Positions 16,441-24,803 of a DNA stretch of 64,000 bases are shown piece after piece. Numbering within the stretch: the stretch's first letter is position 1; each line of letters starts with the position of its first letter. Origin of the DNA: Helicobacter apodemus (lineage in GTDB: Bacteria > Campylobacterota > Campylobacteria > Campylobacterales > Helicobacteraceae); the NCBI RefSeq assembly GCF_000765745.2, contig NZ_JRPC02000010.1, positions 1-64,000 on the forward strand, written 5' to 3'. The notes below the pieces were generated by a model. The model searched no databases and was not told the DNA's origin. It was given only the letters and a program-made list of their open reading frames with translations. The position numbers were made by a program, and so were the translations under genes.

Positions 16441-17886
16441 CTATTTTCTCCCATCTTCCAATATTTCATAACCTCCATTAGGCTTCATTTCTAAAACCAC
16501 AAAGGGAAGTCCTTGCAAATTCAACTCTTGCATAAAAAAATCAGGATCATTTTGTTCCATATTCCACACACCAGCCCCCTTATTAGAATCTATTCCTTGA
16601 TTTTCTCCACCCTTTGGCATATCACTATTATCTGCATTATTAGTAAGCTTTATTTGATTAATCCCCCATTTCCCCTCTACAATAAGTTTAGCCCCAATCA
16701 TCGCAGGTACACCTGTAGTATAGCTCACACCTTGTGCATTAACTTCCCTATAACACTCCTTATGGTCGCAAATATTATAAATATAAAGAGTGCGTTCCTT
16801 GCCATTTTTTCTGCCCTTTATATAACAACCAATATGCGTTTTACCCTCCGTCCTACTAGCAAGACTTGCTGGATTAGGCAAAAGTGTTTTTAACACTTGA
16901 ATAGGGATGATTTTGTTACCATTATGTTCTACCTCATCTACTCTTAAAAGCCCAACATTTTCTAAGCATTTCATATGCGTAAGATAAGATTCCCCAAAAG
17001 TCATAAAAAAGCGGATTTTTTGCAAACCCTTGATATTGCGAATAAGGGATTCTAGCTCCTCGTGATAGAGCAAATAACTATTTTTGATACCAACTTCAGG
17101 ATAATTCCATTCTTTCATTAAAGAAAGCGGTGCAATATCTCTCCATTGCCCCTTGCAATAATCCTCTTGTTTTAAATCTTGGGTATTAGCTTGCAAAGCA
17201 AAATGTTTTTCCTCCCTTTCAAACTTGCGGTAAATAGTATCTTCTTTTAAATCAGCATTGTCTGCTAAATCACCCTTAGAGTCCCTAACCCAATAACGCG
17301 CCTTAGAGCTTACTTCGCGTAAATTAATCTCTGGATTAAAATTGGTCGCAAACGCATATCCGTGGTCTCCTGCGTTACAATCTAAAATATCAATGCTCTC
17401 TATCTCATCAAAATAATGTTTTAGGGCATAAGCACAAAAAACATTCGTAACACCCGGGTCAAATCCACTGCCTAAAAGCCCAAAAATACCCGCTTTTTTA
17501 AAAGATTCATCATATGCCCATTGCTCTTTATATTCAAAATGTGCGGAATTGGGATGTTCATAATTTGCAGTATCTAAATAATGGGTTTTTGTCCTTAGGC
17601 AAGCTTCCATAATAGTTAAATCTTGGTAAGGTAGGGCTACATTTACTACAAGTTCGGGTTGGTATTTGTTAATGAGGGCAACTAATAATTCTATATTATC
17701 GGCATCCACACAATCCACTTCAATCTCACCTAACCCCTTAAGTCGTATAGATTCCGCAATTGCTTGAGCCTTACTAAGTGTGCGAGAGGCTAAAATAATA
17801 CGCGAGAAAACTCCTCTATTCATCGCCATTTTATGCGCTACCACACCACCAACGCCACCTGCTCCTATTTGTAAAACAACTGCCAT
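16441..17886 (-). CDS. Carboxynorspermidine dehydrogenase (saccharopine dehydrogenase family)
   Basis: Likely makes carboxyspermidine or carboxynorspermidine from a diamine and aspartate semialdehyde, the main polyamine route in Campylobacterota. The N-terminal Rossmann motif is VLQIGAGGVGGVVAHK; SGFDPGVTNVFCAYA and the DCNAGDHGYAFATNF segment are family hallmarks. I place the start at 17886 (481 aa) because AAGAGGT precedes that ATG and the protein then begins at the Rossmann strand. The partner decarboxylase is not in the window. Saccharopine dehydrogenase proper is less likely in bacteria of this type. Confidence 0.85.
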   Translation of the reverse strand: MAVVLQIGAGGVGGVVAHKMAMNRGVFSRIILASRTLSKAQAIAESIRLKGLGEIEVDCVDADNIELLVALINKYQPELVVNVALPYQDLTIMEACLRTKTHYLDTANYEHPNSAHFEYKEQWAYDESFKKAGIFGLLGSGFDPGVTNVFCAYALKHYFDEIESIDILDCNAGDHGYAFATNFNPEINLREVSSKARYWVRDSKGDLADNADLKEDTIYRKFEREEKHFALQANTQDLKQEDYCKGQWRDIAPLSLMKEWNYPEVGIKNSYLLYHEELESLIRNIKGLQKIRFFMTFGESYLTHMKCLENVGLLRVDEVEHNGNKIIPIQVLKTLLPNPASLASRTEGKTHIGCYIKGRKNGKERTLYIYNICDHKECYREVNAQGVSYTTGVPAMIGAKLIVEGKWGINQIKLTNNADNSDMPKGGENQGIDSNKGAGVWNMEQNDPDFFMQELNLQGLPFVVLEMKPNGGYEILEDGRK

Positions 17887-18010
17887 ATAAAGACCTCTTG
17901 ATAAAATTTGTTGCAATTTTACAAAAACATTATAAAGATTGCGTAAAATGACTATATCTTAATTTAAATACTTTCTATAGGGGTTTTAATATTTTTAAGA
18001 AAAATCTTAG

Positions 18011-18016
18011 TAAAAT
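18011..18016 (+). promoter_or_regulatory. -10 box for tRNA-Sec
   Basis: TAAAAT lies 21 nt before the tRNA 5' end. The transcript may continue into ftsK, which begins within about 20 nt of the tRNA 3' end. Confidence 0.4.
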
Positions 18017-18036
18017 ACACTTCTTTAAAAAACAAA

Positions 18037-18135
18037 GGAGGGTATATGCCTCTGGTGAGCATCGTGGGCTTCAAACCCATTTGAGCGGATAGGTGTCTAT
18101 TTGCTGGAGAGTTCGATTCTCTCACCCTCTCGCCA
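18037..18135 (+). tRNA. selC: tRNA-Sec (anticodon TCA)
   Basis: The anticodon stem-loop GTGGG-CTTCAAA-CCCAT carries TCA. A long extra arm (AGCGGATAG / CTATTTGCT) and the long D stem fit selenocysteine tRNA, and CCA is encoded. The T arm is GAGAG-TTCGATT-CTCTC. The acceptor 3' strand ACCCTCTC would need GAGAGGGT at the 5' end, but the DNA reads AGGAGGGT, so the outermost pairs become A-C and G-U. The organism therefore probably reads UGA as selenocysteine in at least one enzyme, commonly formate dehydrogenase. Confidence 0.88.
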
Positions 18136-18152
18136 CTTAAATCTAGAGGTGC

Positions 18153-21100
18153 ATTATTAAAACACTACCAAAATTCAATTATAAAATAATACTTATTACA
18201 TTTTTGATTATTGCTGGGATATTTTCAATATTAGGAAGTTTTGGTTGGCTAGGAAATTTTGGGTATTCTTATGCAAATTTACATTTCAGGCTTTTTGGTT
18301 ACTTGGGATATATTTGGCTCTTTTCACTTGCTTATTTATGCTCTAAAATCAATTTTCCCTTAAAATTTGATGAACAATTTTTAGAAAAATCCTTAGGCAT
18401 TGTCTTAATTATTATTGCTCTTTTAACATTACAAAGCCTTTTTCTAGCAGATAGTGGTATGTTTGGGATAGCACTTAATAGCATATTACAACCCCTCATT
18501 AAAGCTACTGGAGTCTTTTTATTAAGCTGTATAATTTTATTCTTTGGGATTTTGCTTTTTACACAAAAAAGCTTGCAAGAATTTTATGCTTTTTTTATCA
18601 AAGATATTAAAAAAGATTGGCATGCTTTATCAAAAAATCTTCATTTTAAAAATTTTAATTTTTATAAAAAATATCAAAACCTATTCTCATTTCTTAAAAA
18701 ATCTTTCAACAAAGCACAATCTTCATCTCCCTCTCCTCGTCCTCTAACCCTTGAAGAATTAATGAATAGAAGCTCACAAAACCAAGAAAATTTAAAAGAA
18801 AAAGAGGATAAAACCCAAAATACCCCCTATGATCTCCAAATAGCACAAGATACTCAAGAAAATATTGAAGAAGATTCTTTGCCCCCATTAAATACCACTG
18901 AAAGTATTGATGAGAATAGAGAGGGAAGCGAATTACTCATTTATGAAAAAGATGAACAAAATCCTAAAGATTTATCATTACAAGAAGAAAAGGATATTGC
19001 TTCAAAAATTAAATTAATCCCCATTAAGGATATTCAACAAAAAAACCTACAAAATTTCGTGCATATTGACCCAAAAGAGGCTATGGAGAAATTAAAAAAA
19101 ATCGAAAAAACACTCTATAAAGAACCACAATCCCAAGAAAATACTTTAAAATTAATCCCAAAATCAGAAATTCAAACCCCACAAACCCTAGAACAACCTC
19201 TAGAGATTCCTAAAGAGACTCCCAAAGAACCTAAAAAAATTAAGCCTATTAAGACTTATCCAAAAGACCTCTACGCACCTAAGCCCTTTAGTGCTTATCT
19301 AGAAAATAATGATACTCCCACAAAGGAGATTATTCCTGCTATTAACGAAGAATCAACACTCCCTAATACGATTTTTTATTATAGTAAAAAAGACAACCAA
19401 ACTCCAAAAGAAACGCCACAAAAAGAACATCTACAAACTACAGAAAATTCACAAAACCTTACTTTAAATTCCCCTATATCACAAACAGAAGAATCTAAAG
19501 AAAATCGCACAAAAAACCATTTATCTACAACTAACCAAATAGAAACAAAATCTAAAACCTTACAACCTATACCACAAAATCAAACCTATGAAAACCCTAA
19601 AGATTATTCTACAAATTTCTTCTCTAACAATGAAATTCCACTTTATGGATTTACCAATATACCATCTCCCCCTCCCTCTTACCAAAATTCCACAACACAA
19701 GATTCATTATCTTATTCTATTAATACACAATTACAACCCAAACAAGATAAGATGCAACCTACACCAACAATCCAACAATCCAAAAATATAACTCAAGAAA
19801 CCTTAAAAGAAACCTTAAAAGAAACTTTGCCACTTAAAGCACCTCAAGTAAAGACCCTAAAAGAAAATGAGGCTTTGCTTCACCAAATGGATTACAATAC
19901 CTCCCAAGAGATCAAAGAACAAGATTTTATATTGCCAAAATTAGAATTTCTACAACGACCTCAAGAAGAGAGGATTGAAATTGATGAAAGCGAAATTGAT
20001 AGAAAAATCAATGATTTATTAAGTAAATTACGAATGTTTAAAATTGAAGGCGATATTGTCTGCACTTATTCTGGACCTATTGTAACAACCTTTGAATTCC
20101 GACCAAGCCCTAATGTCAAAGTTTCAAGAATTTTAACCCTCCAAGATGATTTAGCAATGGCACTAAGGGCAAAAACTATTAGGATTCAAGCACCTGTTCC
20201 GGGTAAAGATGTAGTGGGAATAGAAATCCCTAATAATCAAATCCAAACTATTTATTTAAGAGAGATTTTAGAAAATGATTTATTCCAAAGTTCTACCTCT
20301 CCATTAACCTTAGCATTAGGCAAAGATATAGTTGGAAACCCTTTCATTACAGACTTAAAAAAACTTCCCCATTTACTCATTGCAGGAACCACTGGAAGCG
20401 GAAAAAGCGTTGGCATTAACGCAATGATCCTCTCTTTACTCTATAAAAATACGCCCGATGAGTTGAAGCTTATTATGATTGACCCTAAAATGCTAGAATT
20501 TAGCATTTATAATGATATTCCACACTTATTAACTCCTGTTATCACACAACCCAAAAAAGCTATTATTGCATTAGATAACACCGTTAAAGAAATGGAGAGA
20601 CGTTATTCGCTAATGAGTGAGGTTAGGACAAAAAATATAGAAGGTTATAATCAAAAAGCTCATATAGAAGGATTTGAACCTTTTCCCTATATTGTTGTTA
20701 TCATCGATGAATTAGCGGATTTAATGATGAGCGGGGGTAAAGAAGCAGAAATCTCTATTTCTCGTTTAGCGCAAATGGCAAGGGCTAGCGGAATTCACTT
20801 AATTGTTGCCACACAAAGACCAAGTGTCGATGTAGTAACAGGGATTATTAAAGCCAATTTACCATCTCGTATTAGCTATAAAGTAGGGCAAAAAATAGAT
20901 TCTAAAGTAATTTTAGATACCTTTGGGGCTGAATCTCTGCTAGGAAGAGGAGATATGCTATTTACTCCACCAAGTGGGGGAATAGTCCGCCTACACGCAC
21001 CCTGGAGCACAGAATATGAAATTGAAGAGATTGTAAATTTTATTAAATCCCAAAGAGCTGCTAACTATGATGAAAACTTTATGCCAAGTGAGGATGAATC

Positions 21101-21311
21101 CTTAGGATTGCGCTATGAAGGAGAGACTGATGAACTCTATGAAGAAGCTAAACGTATTATCTTAAATGATAGAAAAACCTCTATTAGCTATATACAAAGA
21201 CGTCTAGGAATTGGCTATAATAAAGCAGCAAATATCATTGAACAAATGCAAACAAGAGGCTTTTTAAGTGAGCCAAATGCAAAAGGTGTGCGAGAAATTT
21301 TAGAGGAATAG
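18153..21311 (+). CDS. ftsK: DNA translocase FtsK
   Basis: Pumps DNA to resolve chromosomes at the septum. An N-terminal membrane domain (about four segments in the first 130 residues) is followed by a linker rich in Q, K, P and E. The motor has Walker A GTTGSGKSV and Walker B IVVIIDELAD, and a C-terminal winged-helix gamma domain (RRLGIGYNKAANIIEQMQTR). The start is uncertain. TTG at 18204 (1035 aa) has no ribosome site and clips the first helix. ATT at 18153 follows AGAGGT and restores a basic N-terminus (IIKTLPKFNYKIILITF), giving 1052 aa. I favour 18153. The linker holds a triple LKET-type repeat. Confidence 0.9.
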   Translation: MIKTLPKFNYKIILITFLIIAGIFSILGSFGWLGNFGYSYANLHFRLFGYLGYIWLFSLAYLCSKINFPLKFDEQFLEKSLGIVLIIIALLTLQSLFLADSGMFGIALNSILQPLIKATGVFLLSCIILFFGILLFTQKSLQEFYAFFIKDIKKDWHALSKNLHFKNFNFYKKYQNLFSFLKKSFNKAQSSSPSPRPLTLEELMNRSSQNQENLKEKEDKTQNTPYDLQIAQDTQENIEEDSLPPLNTTESIDENREGSELLIYEKDEQNPKDLSLQEEKDIASKIKLIPIKDIQQKNLQNFVHIDPKEAMEKLKKIEKTLYKEPQSQENTLKLIPKSEIQTPQTLEQPLEIPKETPKEPKKIKPIKTYPKDLYAPKPFSAYLENNDTPTKEIIPAINEESTLPNTIFYYSKKDNQTPKETPQKEHLQTTENSQNLTLNSPISQTEESKENRTKNHLSTTNQIETKSKTLQPIPQNQTYENPKDYSTNFFSNNEIPLYGFTNIPSPPPSYQNSTTQDSLSYSINTQLQPKQDKMQPTPTIQQSKNITQETLKETLKETLPLKAPQVKTLKENEALLHQMDYNTSQEIKEQDFILPKLEFLQRPQEERIEIDESEIDRKINDLLSKLRMFKIEGDIVCTYSGPIVTTFEFRPSPNVKVSRILTLQDDLAMALRAKTIRIQAPVPGKDVVGIEIPNNQIQTIYLREILENDLFQSSTSPLTLALGKDIVGNPFITDLKKLPHLLIAGTTGSGKSVGINAMILSLLYKNTPDELKLIMIDPKMLEFSIYNDIPHLLTPVITQPKKAIIALDNTVKEMERRYSLMSEVRTKNIEGYNQKAHIEGFEPFPYIVVIIDELADLMMSGGKEAEISISRLAQMARASGIHLIVATQRPSVDVVTGIIKANLPSRISYKVGQKIDSKVILDTFGAESLLGRGDMLFTPPSGGIVRLHAPWSTEYEIEEIVNFIKSQRAANYDENFMPSEDESLGLRYEGETDELYEEAKRIILNDRKTSISYIQRRLGIGYNKAANIIEQMQTRGFLSEPNAKGVREILEE

Positions 21312-21442
21312 ATAAACTAATAAAAATCCCACTTTAAACACTTTCAATATTATAATCACAGCTCTACCTAATATAGAGCATTATCTCATTAAAATCTCAA
21401 TGCAGCATAAAAAATCCATATTTCAAAAACGCTAAAGCATAG

Positions 21443-21459
21443 TGGAATCCTTTTTGCTT
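21443..21459 (+). promoter_or_regulatory. Sigma-54 (RpoN) promoter
   Basis: TGGAATCCTTTTTGCTT has GG at 21444-21445 and GC at 21456-21457, separated by exactly 10 nt. It matches the Campylobacterota form TGGAA-N6-TTGCTT found before flaB, flgE and other middle flagellar genes. It lies 36 nt before the ATG of the following gene. Confidence 0.8.
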
Positions 21460-21494
21460 TTTTCATAAAGAAAATTCAAAATTTAGAGGTCATT

Positions 21495-22082
21495 ATGGTT
21501 ATTGGTCAAAATTTAGGGGGATTAAATGAAGTCTTTAATGAAGCCAATCGTTTATTAAATAGCAGCAAAAAAACGCCCTCAATTTCAGAAGCAAATAAAA
21601 CAGAGGCAAGTGATTCTAATAAAAAAGAATATACCACCCAACAAGCAAGAAATACTTATGGAATGATTAGTCTAGAATTAATGAGTGATGAACAATACAA
21701 AGCATTCCAAAGAGTAACTGCTGGAATGTCCCCTAATGAAAAAATCTCTGTAGCACAAATGCTAACAAGGGCAGGAAACTTGAGTGCAAGTGTAGAAAAG
21801 GTAGAACAGCAAGAAAAAGAATTGACTCAAGATAAAGAAAAGAATACAGGGTTTTTAGGTATTACACAACAAGGATGGAAAAATATTGCGGAGGACTTTC
21901 AAAATAACCTTAACAATCTTGATAACTTAAACAATCTCTATTCAAAAACTTATAATAAGAATCCAACTAGCAACTACAATGATATTTTAAGAAAAAATCA
22001 AGAAGCAAAAACACAAAGAATATTACGAGAATTTAGCCATGCTATACATACAGGCAATACACAAATTGACACTTTAAGCTAA
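21495..22082 (+). CDS. Unknown protein, 195 aa, probable RpoN-dependent flagellar-regulon member
   Basis: No recognised domain, signal peptide or membrane segment. The protein is hydrophilic, Asn-, Gln- and Lys-rich, with a Ser/Thr/Lys-rich low-complexity stretch (about 22-45), a better ordered middle (about 50-105, including YGMISLELMSDEQYKAF) and a coiled Asn/Leu-rich segment (about 140-160). The upstream sigma-54 promoter strongly suggests expression with hook and rod-stage flagellar genes; in these bacteria nearly all RpoN targets are flagellar. AGAGGTC precedes the ATG. The stop lies in a 13-bp tandem duplication (22077-22102). Confidence 0.75.
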   Translation: MVIGQNLGGLNEVFNEANRLLNSSKKTPSISEANKTEASDSNKKEYTTQQARNTYGMISLELMSDEQYKAFQRVTAGMSPNEKISVAQMLTRAGNLSASVEKVEQQEKELTQDKEKNTGFLGITQQGWKNIAEDFQNNLNNLDNLNNLYSKTYNKNPTSNYNDILRKNQEAKTQRILREFSHAIHTGNTQIDTLS

Positions 22083-22102
22083 GACTTTTAGCTAAGACTT
22101 TT
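22077..22102 (+). repeat. 13-bp tandem duplication over a stop codon
   Basis: AGCTAAGACTTTT occurs twice in a row (22077-22089 and 22090-22102). The first copy contains the stop of the 195-aa gene; the second is non-coding, so the duplication did not change the protein. Confidence 0.8.
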
Positions 22103-22123
22103 AATGATATTTTAAAGCAAAAA

Positions 22124-22132
22124 TGCTACAAT
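22124..22132 (+). promoter_or_regulatory. Extended -10 for the tRNA-Met/tRNA-Arg pair
   Basis: TGCTACAAT ends 21 nt before the tRNA-Met 5' end, the usual distance for a stable RNA promoter. Confidence 0.5.
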
Positions 22133-22153
22133 TCACTTCTTTTTCTTTGGTAT

Positions 22154-22231
22154 GCCAAGGTAGCTCAGCTGGTTTAGAGCGCTGGTCTCATAAGCCGGAG
22201 GTCGGGGGTTCGAGTCCCCCCTTTGGTACCA
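22154..22231 (+). tRNA. tRNA-Met (anticodon CAT), elongator type
   Basis: Full cloverleaf: acceptor GCCAAGG / CTTTGGT, D arm GCTC...GAGC, anticodon arm CTGGT-CTCATAA-GCCGG, T arm GGGGG-TTCGAGT-CCCCC and encoded CCA. The paired 1-72 position (G-U) argues against an initiator. A CAT anticodon can also mark tRNA-Ile2; the anticodon arm looks more like elongator Met. Confidence 0.88.
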
Positions 22232-22234
22232 AAT

Positions 22235-22311
22235 GCGCTCATAGCTCAGCTGGATAGAGCAACGGCCTTCTAAGCCGTAGGTCAGAGGTTCGAATCCTCT
22301 TGGGCGTACCA
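22235..22311 (+). tRNA. tRNA-Arg (anticodon TCT)
   Basis: Acceptor GCGCTCA / TGGGCGT, anticodon arm ACGGC-CTTCTAA-GCCGT, T arm AGAGG-TTCGAAT-CCTCT, CCA encoded. It is 3 nt after tRNA-Met, so both come from one transcript. Confidence 0.95.
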
Positions 22312-22424
22312 CCATTTTCTCAAACATTATTTCTTGTTATTTTTATCTACAATAGTCTTATCATTCTATAATGCATTTAATTGCTGCTAAATTTATCAAA
22401 GTATAAATAATAAGCTAAAGGGAA

Positions 22425-22501
22425 TGGCGGAGCGGACGGGGCTCGAACCCGCGACCCCCTGCGTGACAGGCAGGTATTCTAACCAGCTGAACTACCGCTC
22501 C
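22425..22501 (-). tRNA. tRNA-Asp (anticodon GTC)
   Basis: On the minus strand: acceptor GGAGCGG paired with CCGCTCC, anticodon loop CTGTCAC, T loop TTCGAGC, CCA encoded. It is the last of a four-tRNA cluster transcribed Lys-Glu-Val-Asp. Confidence 0.95.
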
Positions 22502-22504
22502 AAA

Positions 22505-22580
22505 TGGTGGTCGCTATAAGACTCGAACTTATGACATCCACCTTGTAAGGGTGGCGCTCTACCAACTGAGCTAAGCGACC
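22505..22580 (-). tRNA. tRNA-Val (anticodon TAC)
   Basis: Acceptor GGTCGCT with matching 3' strand, anticodon arm CCACC-CTTACAA-GGTGG, CCA encoded. It is separated from tRNA-Asp by 3 nt. Confidence 0.95.
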
Positions 22581-22610
22581 TCGTTGAAGTTAAACTATAT
22601 ATAATAAAAG

Positions 22611-22685
22611 TGGTGACTCCTAGGGGACTCGAACCCCTGTAGCCACCGTGAAAGGGTGGTATCCTAACCGCTAGATGAAGGAGCC
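22611..22685 (-). tRNA. tRNA-Glu (anticodon TTC)
   Basis: Acceptor GGCTCCT with AGGAGTC, anticodon arm CCACC-CTTTCAC-GGTGG, T arm AGGGG-TTCGAGT-CCCCT, CCA encoded. Confidence 0.95.
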
Positions 22686-22698
22686 ACTTTTATTTAAG

Positions 22699-22774
22699 TG
22701 GTGACCCGCGTTGGATTCGAACCAACGGCCCATTCCTTAAAAGGGAATTGCTCTACCAACTGAGCTAGCGGGTC
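22699..22774 (-). tRNA. tRNA-Lys (anticodon TTT)
   Basis: Acceptor GACCCGC with GCGGGTC, anticodon loop TTTTAAG, T arm GTTGG-TTCGAAT-CCAAC, CCA encoded. First of the minus-strand cluster. Confidence 0.95.
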
Positions 22775-22827
22775 TTCTAAATTCTAAACAAAAAGAGCTG
22801 CAATTATATAGATAAAATATTCAAAAG

Positions 22828-23847
22828 TCAATAGACTTGCAAAAAAACCTTTAGGAATAAGCCATAAGCATACCAACAAGCCTGCTCTTGTATATAATTT
22901 CTATCCCCCTTAAAAATAACAGATTCAATGATTTCTTTGCCACTCTTAGATTTTACCCCCATAAAAACCAACCCAACAGGCTTACTTGCACTACCTCCAT
23001 TAGGTCCGGCAATACCACTTGTAGCAATTGCAAAATCTGCAGATGAAATCTCTAAAGCCCCCTCTAGCATCTCCCTAACTACAATTTCACTAACTGCACC
23101 AAAACCCATAAGAGCATTAGAAGAAACTTTTAGCCAAGATTCTTTAATAGAGTTTGCATAACTTACTACCCCCCCATCAAAAACCTCACTAGAGCCAGAC
23201 TCCCTTGTCAAATAATAAGCCAACAAACCGCCTGTGCAACTCTCTGCGGTAGTAATCTTTTGATGAGAGGATTTTAAAAGATGAATAATAGTTTTTGTCA
23301 AATTAAAACTAGGAACAATTTTATTCCCAAAAACATTATTAACCTCTACTAAAAAGTTTTCTAAATCACCATTTTTAGCAACTAAAACCTCTAATCCTGA
23401 AAAATCACTCATTATTTCTAAATCTACTTCAAAGGCTTTCATTATAGGCTTAAGCAACTCTAAAGCACTTTTACAATCCAACCCCAAAAGGAATAAAATA
23501 AGGTGTTTATGATAAAAAGCACCTTCATAATCTTTAGGATAATCTTGTAAAAATACTTTTTTCTCCCCACAAATTATCTTATAACCCTTAACTTCTTCTT
23601 GCATAGATGCAGTATAATTTTGATTTATCCATTCTAAAATTAATGAAAAACATTCCTTAGGGGATAAAATCAAACACTGCTTAGAGTCTTGTAATAAAAA
23701 TCTTAGAGTATGAAAATCCATAGGCTCTAAATCAGAAAAAACGATTTGATGAATCTTCCCCAATATGTTTTCTCCGTAACGGATAGAAAAATCCCTAAGA
23801 GGCTTTAGGGTATAAAACTTTTCTCCCACACAAAATAGGCTATTCAA
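22828..23847 (-). CDS. CinA-like C-terminal domain protein, putative NMN deamidase
   Basis: The C-terminal half (about 175-335) is a CinA domain with TTAESCTGGLLAYYLT, VVSYANSIK and ATSGIAGPNGGS, the residues of nicotinamide-nucleotide amidase, a pyridine nucleotide salvage enzyme. The first 170 residues are not the usual MoCF-like CinA N-domain and I do not recognise them; a lineage-specific fusion is likely. Starts with TTG behind AAGGA. It is the first gene after the tRNA-Lys promoter region on the same strand. A run of seven C (seven G on the coding strand) at 23169-23175 lies inside the gene. Confidence 0.75.
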   Translation of the reverse strand: MNSLFCVGEKFYTLKPLRDFSIRYGENILGKIHQIVFSDLEPMDFHTLRFLLQDSKQCLILSPKECFSLILEWINQNYTASMQEEVKGYKIICGEKKVFLQDYPKDYEGAFYHKHLILFLLGLDCKSALELLKPIMKAFEVDLEIMSDFSGLEVLVAKNGDLENFLVEVNNVFGNKIVPSFNLTKTIIHLLKSSHQKITTAESCTGGLLAYYLTRESGSSEVFDGGVVSYANSIKESWLKVSSNALMGFGAVSEIVVREMLEGALEISSADFAIATSGIAGPNGGSASKPVGLVFMGVKSKSGKEIIESVIFKGDRNYIQEQACWYAYGLFLKVFLQVY

Positions 23848-23924
23848 TTTCTAATCCTTTAAGGTAGAATTTAATCTTTTTAATAGTAAAATAACTTAGC
23901 TTTAGAATTTATTTGGAGGTGATT

Positions 23925-24782
23925 ATGAGTAAAGTGTTAGTGGTTAGACCAGAAGATGAAAATCCAGAAGAAGTGTATAATGCAAAAGGAAAGTTAAACA
24001 AAAAGTTTTATGAAAAAGAAATAGAAAAACTACAAATAGAACTTATCAAACTACAAAATTGGGTTAAAAAATACCAAAAAAAGATTATTGTCATTTTAGA
24101 AGGAAGGGATGCAGCCGGAAAGGGTGGGACGATCAAAGCCTTAAGAGAACATTTAAATCCTAGAGGTGCAAGAGTAGTAGCTCTACAAAAACCTAGTGAC
24201 GTAGAAAAAACACAATGGTATTTTCAAAGATATATTGATGAATTGCCAAATGGTGGAGAAATAGTATTTTTTGATAGAAGCTGGTATAATCGTGCTGGAG
24301 TAGAAAAAGTAATGAACTTTTGCACCAATGAACAATATAAAGAATTTATTATTCAAGTCTCTCATTTAGAACAAATGCTAATTGAAAGTGGTTATATTTT
24401 GTTTAAATTTTTCTTAGATGTTGGAAGAGAAGAACAAAAAAAGAGAATAGAAAGTCGTAAAGATGAGCCATTAAAACGATGGAAATTAAGTCCTATTGAT
24501 GAGCTTTCACTCAACTTATGGGATGAATATACAGAAGCTTTTGAAAAGATGTTTTCCCGCACACATACCCCTTTTGCACCTTGGCTTATAGTAGATTCTA
24601 ATGATAAAAAACGTGCAAGAATAAATCTTGCTAGAATCCTTTTATCAAAGATTGATTATGAAGATAAAGACGCTACAAGTGTTTGCTTATTAGCTGACCC
24701 GGGAATTGTTACACATTATTCAAGCGTAAAATCCTTTTCTGTAGAAAATGATAAAAAAGAAAAAAAGAAAAAGAAAAAATAG
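23925..24782 (+). CDS. ppk2: Polyphosphate kinase 2
   Basis: Class I PPK2, which transfers phosphate between polyphosphate and GDP/ADP. It has Walker A EGRDAAGKGG (about 58-67), FFDRSWYNRAGVE (lid/Walker B region) and RRxxRW-type downstream residues (DEPLKRWKLSP). The start at 23925 follows TTGGAGG; the body is 285 aa. The last 15 residues are nearly all Lys and Glu, giving an unusually basic tail of low complexity. Known in C. jejuni for stress survival and virulence. It stands alone, converging with pldA. Confidence 0.93.
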   Translation: MSKVLVVRPEDENPEEVYNAKGKLNKKFYEKEIEKLQIELIKLQNWVKKYQKKIIVILEGRDAAGKGGTIKALREHLNPRGARVVALQKPSDVEKTQWYFQRYIDELPNGGEIVFFDRSWYNRAGVEKVMNFCTNEQYKEFIIQVSHLEQMLIESGYILFKFFLDVGREEQKKRIESRKDEPLKRWKLSPIDELSLNLWDEYTEAFEKMFSRTHTPFAPWLIVDSNDKKRARINLARILLSKIDYEDKDATSVCLLADPGIVTHYSSVKSFSVENDKKEKKKKKK

Positions 24783-24800
24783 CTCTACTTAGGGCTTTTT
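24781..24800. terminator. Bidirectional terminator between ppk2 and pldA
   Basis: AGCTCT (24781-24786) and AGGGCT (24791-24796) form a 6-bp stem with a 4-nt loop, flanked by an A run on the left and T run on the right, so it can work in both directions. Confidence 0.6.
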
Positions 24801-24803
24801 GTC

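Noticed and set aside
19795-19830. Triple 12-bp repeat in ftsK encoding LKET units
   Set aside because: Low-complexity repeats are normal in the FtsK linker and keep the frame; no special role is suggested.
22133-22327. 64-codon minus-strand frame
   Set aside because: It lies across tRNA-Met and tRNA-Arg and is only the complement of tRNA sequence.
24740-24782. A-rich 3' end of ppk2 as a slippage site
   Set aside because: The A runs are broken by G every few bases, so slippage is unlikely; it only encodes a Lys-rich tail.
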